From an uncultured Clostridia bacterium (GTDB lineage: Bacteria > Bacillota > Clostridia > Oscillospirales > Oscillospiraceae): a DNA stretch of 31,367 bases. Both the position numbers and the translations under genes were made by a program. The notes under the pieces were generated by a model. The model had not been told where the DNA came from and searched no databases. It worked only from the letters and a program-made list of their open reading frames with translations. Location: positions 1-31,367 of the forward strand of contig CALDMR010000197.1 in the NCBI GenBank assembly GCA_937915065.1, read 5' to 3'. Positions within the stretch are counted from its first letter, which is position 1. The number at the start of each line of letters is the position of its first letter. This document shows positions 30,301 to 31,367 of this stretch, piece by piece.

Positions 30301-31367
30301 CGCTGTGAAGGGAAATCTGATCTCCGACCTCACCTTCACTGTCTCTGACGGCAGCGGCGCTGCCACCATGGGCGGCGAGCTGACTGCGAAGGAGGGGGAG
30401 CCTGTCACCGTCACTATCCGTTTCAAAGTCCCTGAAAAGAACAACTATCAGAGCCTTTACAACACTGCCACCAAGCTTGGAGCGGACAATTCCCCCGAGG
30501 TAGACCATGTGGATCTGATCATGGGCCATGTCACCGGGAAGGTGGACGGCGTCAATTACAGCAGCACCGATAATACCGACGCCAAGATCGTCAAGACCTT
30601 CTCCAAGGCGGAGCTGGCTGCGGCCAAGGGCGTAGACGGCTTCTACACCCTGACCTATACCACTGAGGCTGACAGCGACCTCTACTTCCGTGTCCGCGGT
30701 GTCTCTTTCAACGAAGTGGACAGCAACGGCGACCCTGTTACCCACGAACGCAGCATCCCGTCTGTTTCTACCAAGGAGAAATTTGACTACATCAACGACT
30801 ATAACTACACCCATCTCTCCTTCTATGCCAACCCCGTCTGGGTGACGGTGTCGGAGACTGGCGACACCCCGGAGGCTCCGGAGGCCCAGACCACGGGCAT
30901 GGAGAACGGTTCCGCCAGCCTGGACCTGACCAAGATCGCCGGTTACAGCGCCGGTCAGTTCGATGTGGACGGCGGCGTCATGGAGATCGTGGCCTACAAC
31001 AGCGCCAATGACTATGCCTACGCCGTCAACGGCAAGAGCGGTAAGCTGGCCGTCATCCCCATGAAAGACCTGAAAAACACCGGCGCGGTGTCTGCCCTCA
31101 CCGGCATCAGCTTTGATGTGAAGGCTGCTGTGCAGGCGAAGGACGGCTCCTTTACTTACGGCGACATGACTTCCGTGGCCGTCTCCCCCGACGGGAAAAC
31201 CCTGGCTGCCGCCCTCCAGGCGGAGAATTATGCGGACAGCGGCCGGGTGGCCCTGTTCACCTGCGCCAAAAACGGCTCCCTCACCCTGGATAAAGTCGTT
31301 ACCGTGGGCGTGCAGCCCGACATGGTGACCTTTGTCGATGACAACACCGTTCTTACCGCCGACGAGG
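27344..31367 (+). CDS. Giant exported multidomain phosphoesterase (partial, cut by window end)
   Basis: The reading frame stays open for 1341 codons to the last base, so the C-terminus is missing. Order: signal peptide (about 1-32, cleavage after ASFA); LamG/concanavalin-like domain (about 47-310, DWKFGQAF, VWYHIAIVSDGQEIATYVNG); calcineurin-like phosphoesterase (about 335-600, LLPDTQ with D344 and Q346, GDIVDN with D383, THD H504, GGHSHG H543/H545); PHP-type phosphoesterase (about 645-945, YHTHT H655/H657, LADH D711/H712, GFEW E762, NHPSRH H855, NSDFHF D936/H938); Ig-like region; and from about 1190 a choice-of-anchor I-type beta-propeller (GGVMEIVAYNSANDYAYAVNG). The usual GNHD of the phosphoesterase is GNPD (415-418). 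AAAGGAG precedes the ATG at about 13 bases. It probably acts on phosphate-containing glycans, nucleotides or cell-wall polymers outside the cell. That is inference. Confidence 0.85.
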   Translation, partial: MKHKFTRAWPTRLGAASMAAVLTVGMIPASFAAGSTPAQAQEPPNVVADWKFGQAFSTGSIAGGDLVLKDQTGHGNDLKMQLYVNSQPTEDTGAAKWEQYLQFSEDSMTGDSGSLVFNGDDGTTDKKSRTGADFITVDDAPINEETFEDGYTMEFIYYFPEDWTAADAWMGLIARQTDDPKGINSMDEPELGTMSTAISNCKEIQFLTAPAADNHKMESAAWSVSMDEGGVWYHIAIVSDGQEIATYVNGCEAFRDYASDEMVGMYADPEDGRFRVGSSWWQEGSQTLDRFLQGSLQEIRISGSPLEKEQWLVPNPEDYVGEFGSNAEYELKDEDNYNIVLLPDTQNTVEYCGEEGGVMDTAIDELIDTADDLNVIGVVGLGDIVDNNNATQYQTAKRIFYQLPQAGIRTLPQPGNPDGWASSDSYSQTFGAGSEWAERLTNGYLTTYDWSGAMFLQGGDRVYMVLSLANEGGKTSWNPNNRELEWFKSMLEQYQNIPTIVTTHDVQNCSDTEPSAIKLSSQGQKLWNLAKGYDQVFMMVGGHSHGSGVEILKNDNGKDVISILTDFQFSYNGGNGWFRYLEFDETANKIYYSVYSPYAASLDEEEKSFFDVNFLTGAGNEGEIDWNFEERFAGLDKAPQAETGTQGKWMSGEYHTHTGQSKDATEAFMSLENVLGAAFRNEDVLDGNKGTATKTDNITAGDGFDYLMLADHLRKSYNGVDKNASRQYNVPFYVAVQTQLREMEKLRMQGLYADKILYSGFEWDMPGLDHASVGLIDPDDGDAVPAQGIHQFEWLYGSQQDGDDTSLFDGDSIDEQALWGDRKNPNGASGSVDTAVEAAEWVEQNYPDSFILPNHPSRHNGGTGEVTIEALRKLNDAAPGVVFGFEGLPGNQMDDSCELPDSDIRGGADEMIAVTGGVWDALLSEGRKFYNFANSDFHFKISSNEQYSSGYWASEFSNNYTWVEPGNDGQFTFSDVVEGMRSGNSYAVKGNLISDLTFTVSDGSGAATMGGELTAKEGEPVTVTIRFKVPEKNNYQSLYNTATKLGADNSPEVDHVDLIMGHVTGKVDGVNYSSTDNTDAKIVKTFSKAELAAAKGVDGFYTLTYTTEADSDLYFRVRGVSFNEVDSNGDPVTHERSIPSVSTKEKFDYINDYNYTHLSFYANPVWVTVSETGDTPEAPEAQTTGMENGSASLDLTKIAGYSAGQFDVDGGVMEIVAYNSANDYAYAVNGKSGKLAVIPMKDLKNTGAVSALTGISFDVKAAVQAKDGSFTYGDMTSVAVSPDGKTLAAALQAENYADSGRVALFTCAKNGSLTLDKVVTVGVQPDMVTFVDDNTVLTADE

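Noticed and set aside
27227..30814. Several long minus-strand frames under the giant exported protein
   Set aside because: Antisense shadows; the plus-strand frame has signal peptide and ordered domain motifs throughout.

Overview
The window looks like chromosomal DNA from a low-molecular-complexity, moderately GC-rich gut Firmicute of the class Clostridia, probably Oscillospiraceae or Ruminococcaceae-like. This placement is an inference from strong GGAGG ribosome binding sites, sigma-A type promoters, the protein families present (Cytidylate_kin2, phasin plus UbiB pair, butanol-type alcohol dehydrogenase with a MerR regulator, M56/BlaI pair, ECF sigma plus DUF4367-like partner) and the short palindromic repeats with a DUF559 gene. 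No rRNA, tRNA, CRISPR array, phage or insertion sequence was seen.

Layout. Positions 1-580 hold no convincing protein gene, but contain a good minus-strand promoter followed by a foldable segment and several hairpins. Positions 577-1083 form a compact cassette: two tandem palindromic repeats, a DUF559 endonuclease-like gene, then an inverted copy of the same repeat that encodes the end of the protein. Positions 1100-4310 are housekeeping: a cytidylate kinase-like gene, then mnmA, fluC and an HD hydrolase in one operon. Positions 4120-8862 form an envelope or export block controlled by an ECF sigma factor. The sigma gene, its membrane partner, two secreted proteins and small membrane proteins lie behind three copies of one unusual promoter. 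Positions 9021-14832 hold fructose-6-phosphate aldolase/transaldolase, a lipoprotein, a BlaI/BlaR1-like sensor pair with an unusual extracellular domain, and an alcohol dehydrogenase divergent from its MerR-type regulator.

Positions 14928-15117 hold a tiny self-contained transcription unit for a 26-residue peptide. Positions 15228-18718 carry a phasin-like / UbiB kinase / cyclophilin lipoprotein operon and plsY. Positions 18825-27116 are rich in metal handling and redox genes: a DtxR-type regulator, a frameshifted 5'-nucleotidase, a CadC-type repressor with a separate HMA metallochaperone and a Zn/Cd/Pb P-type ATPase, a ZIP transporter, a HAD phosphatase and thioredoxin, plus an unrecognised helical protein translationally coupled to a zinc-ribbon protein. 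From 27344 to the right edge there is one very long exported multidomain protein (LamG-like, metallophosphoesterase, PHP phosphoesterase, choice-of-anchor I-like), which is cut by the window end.

The observations most worth following are the DUF559/palindrome cassette, the three-promoter ECF regulon, the giant phosphoesterase fusion with a substituted catalytic motif, the BlaR1-like protein with Asp-box and Ig-like sensor domains, and the 26-residue peptide gene. Two genes (near 6700 and 19626) carry single-base frameshifts next to short homopolymers. They may be real or sequencing errors.
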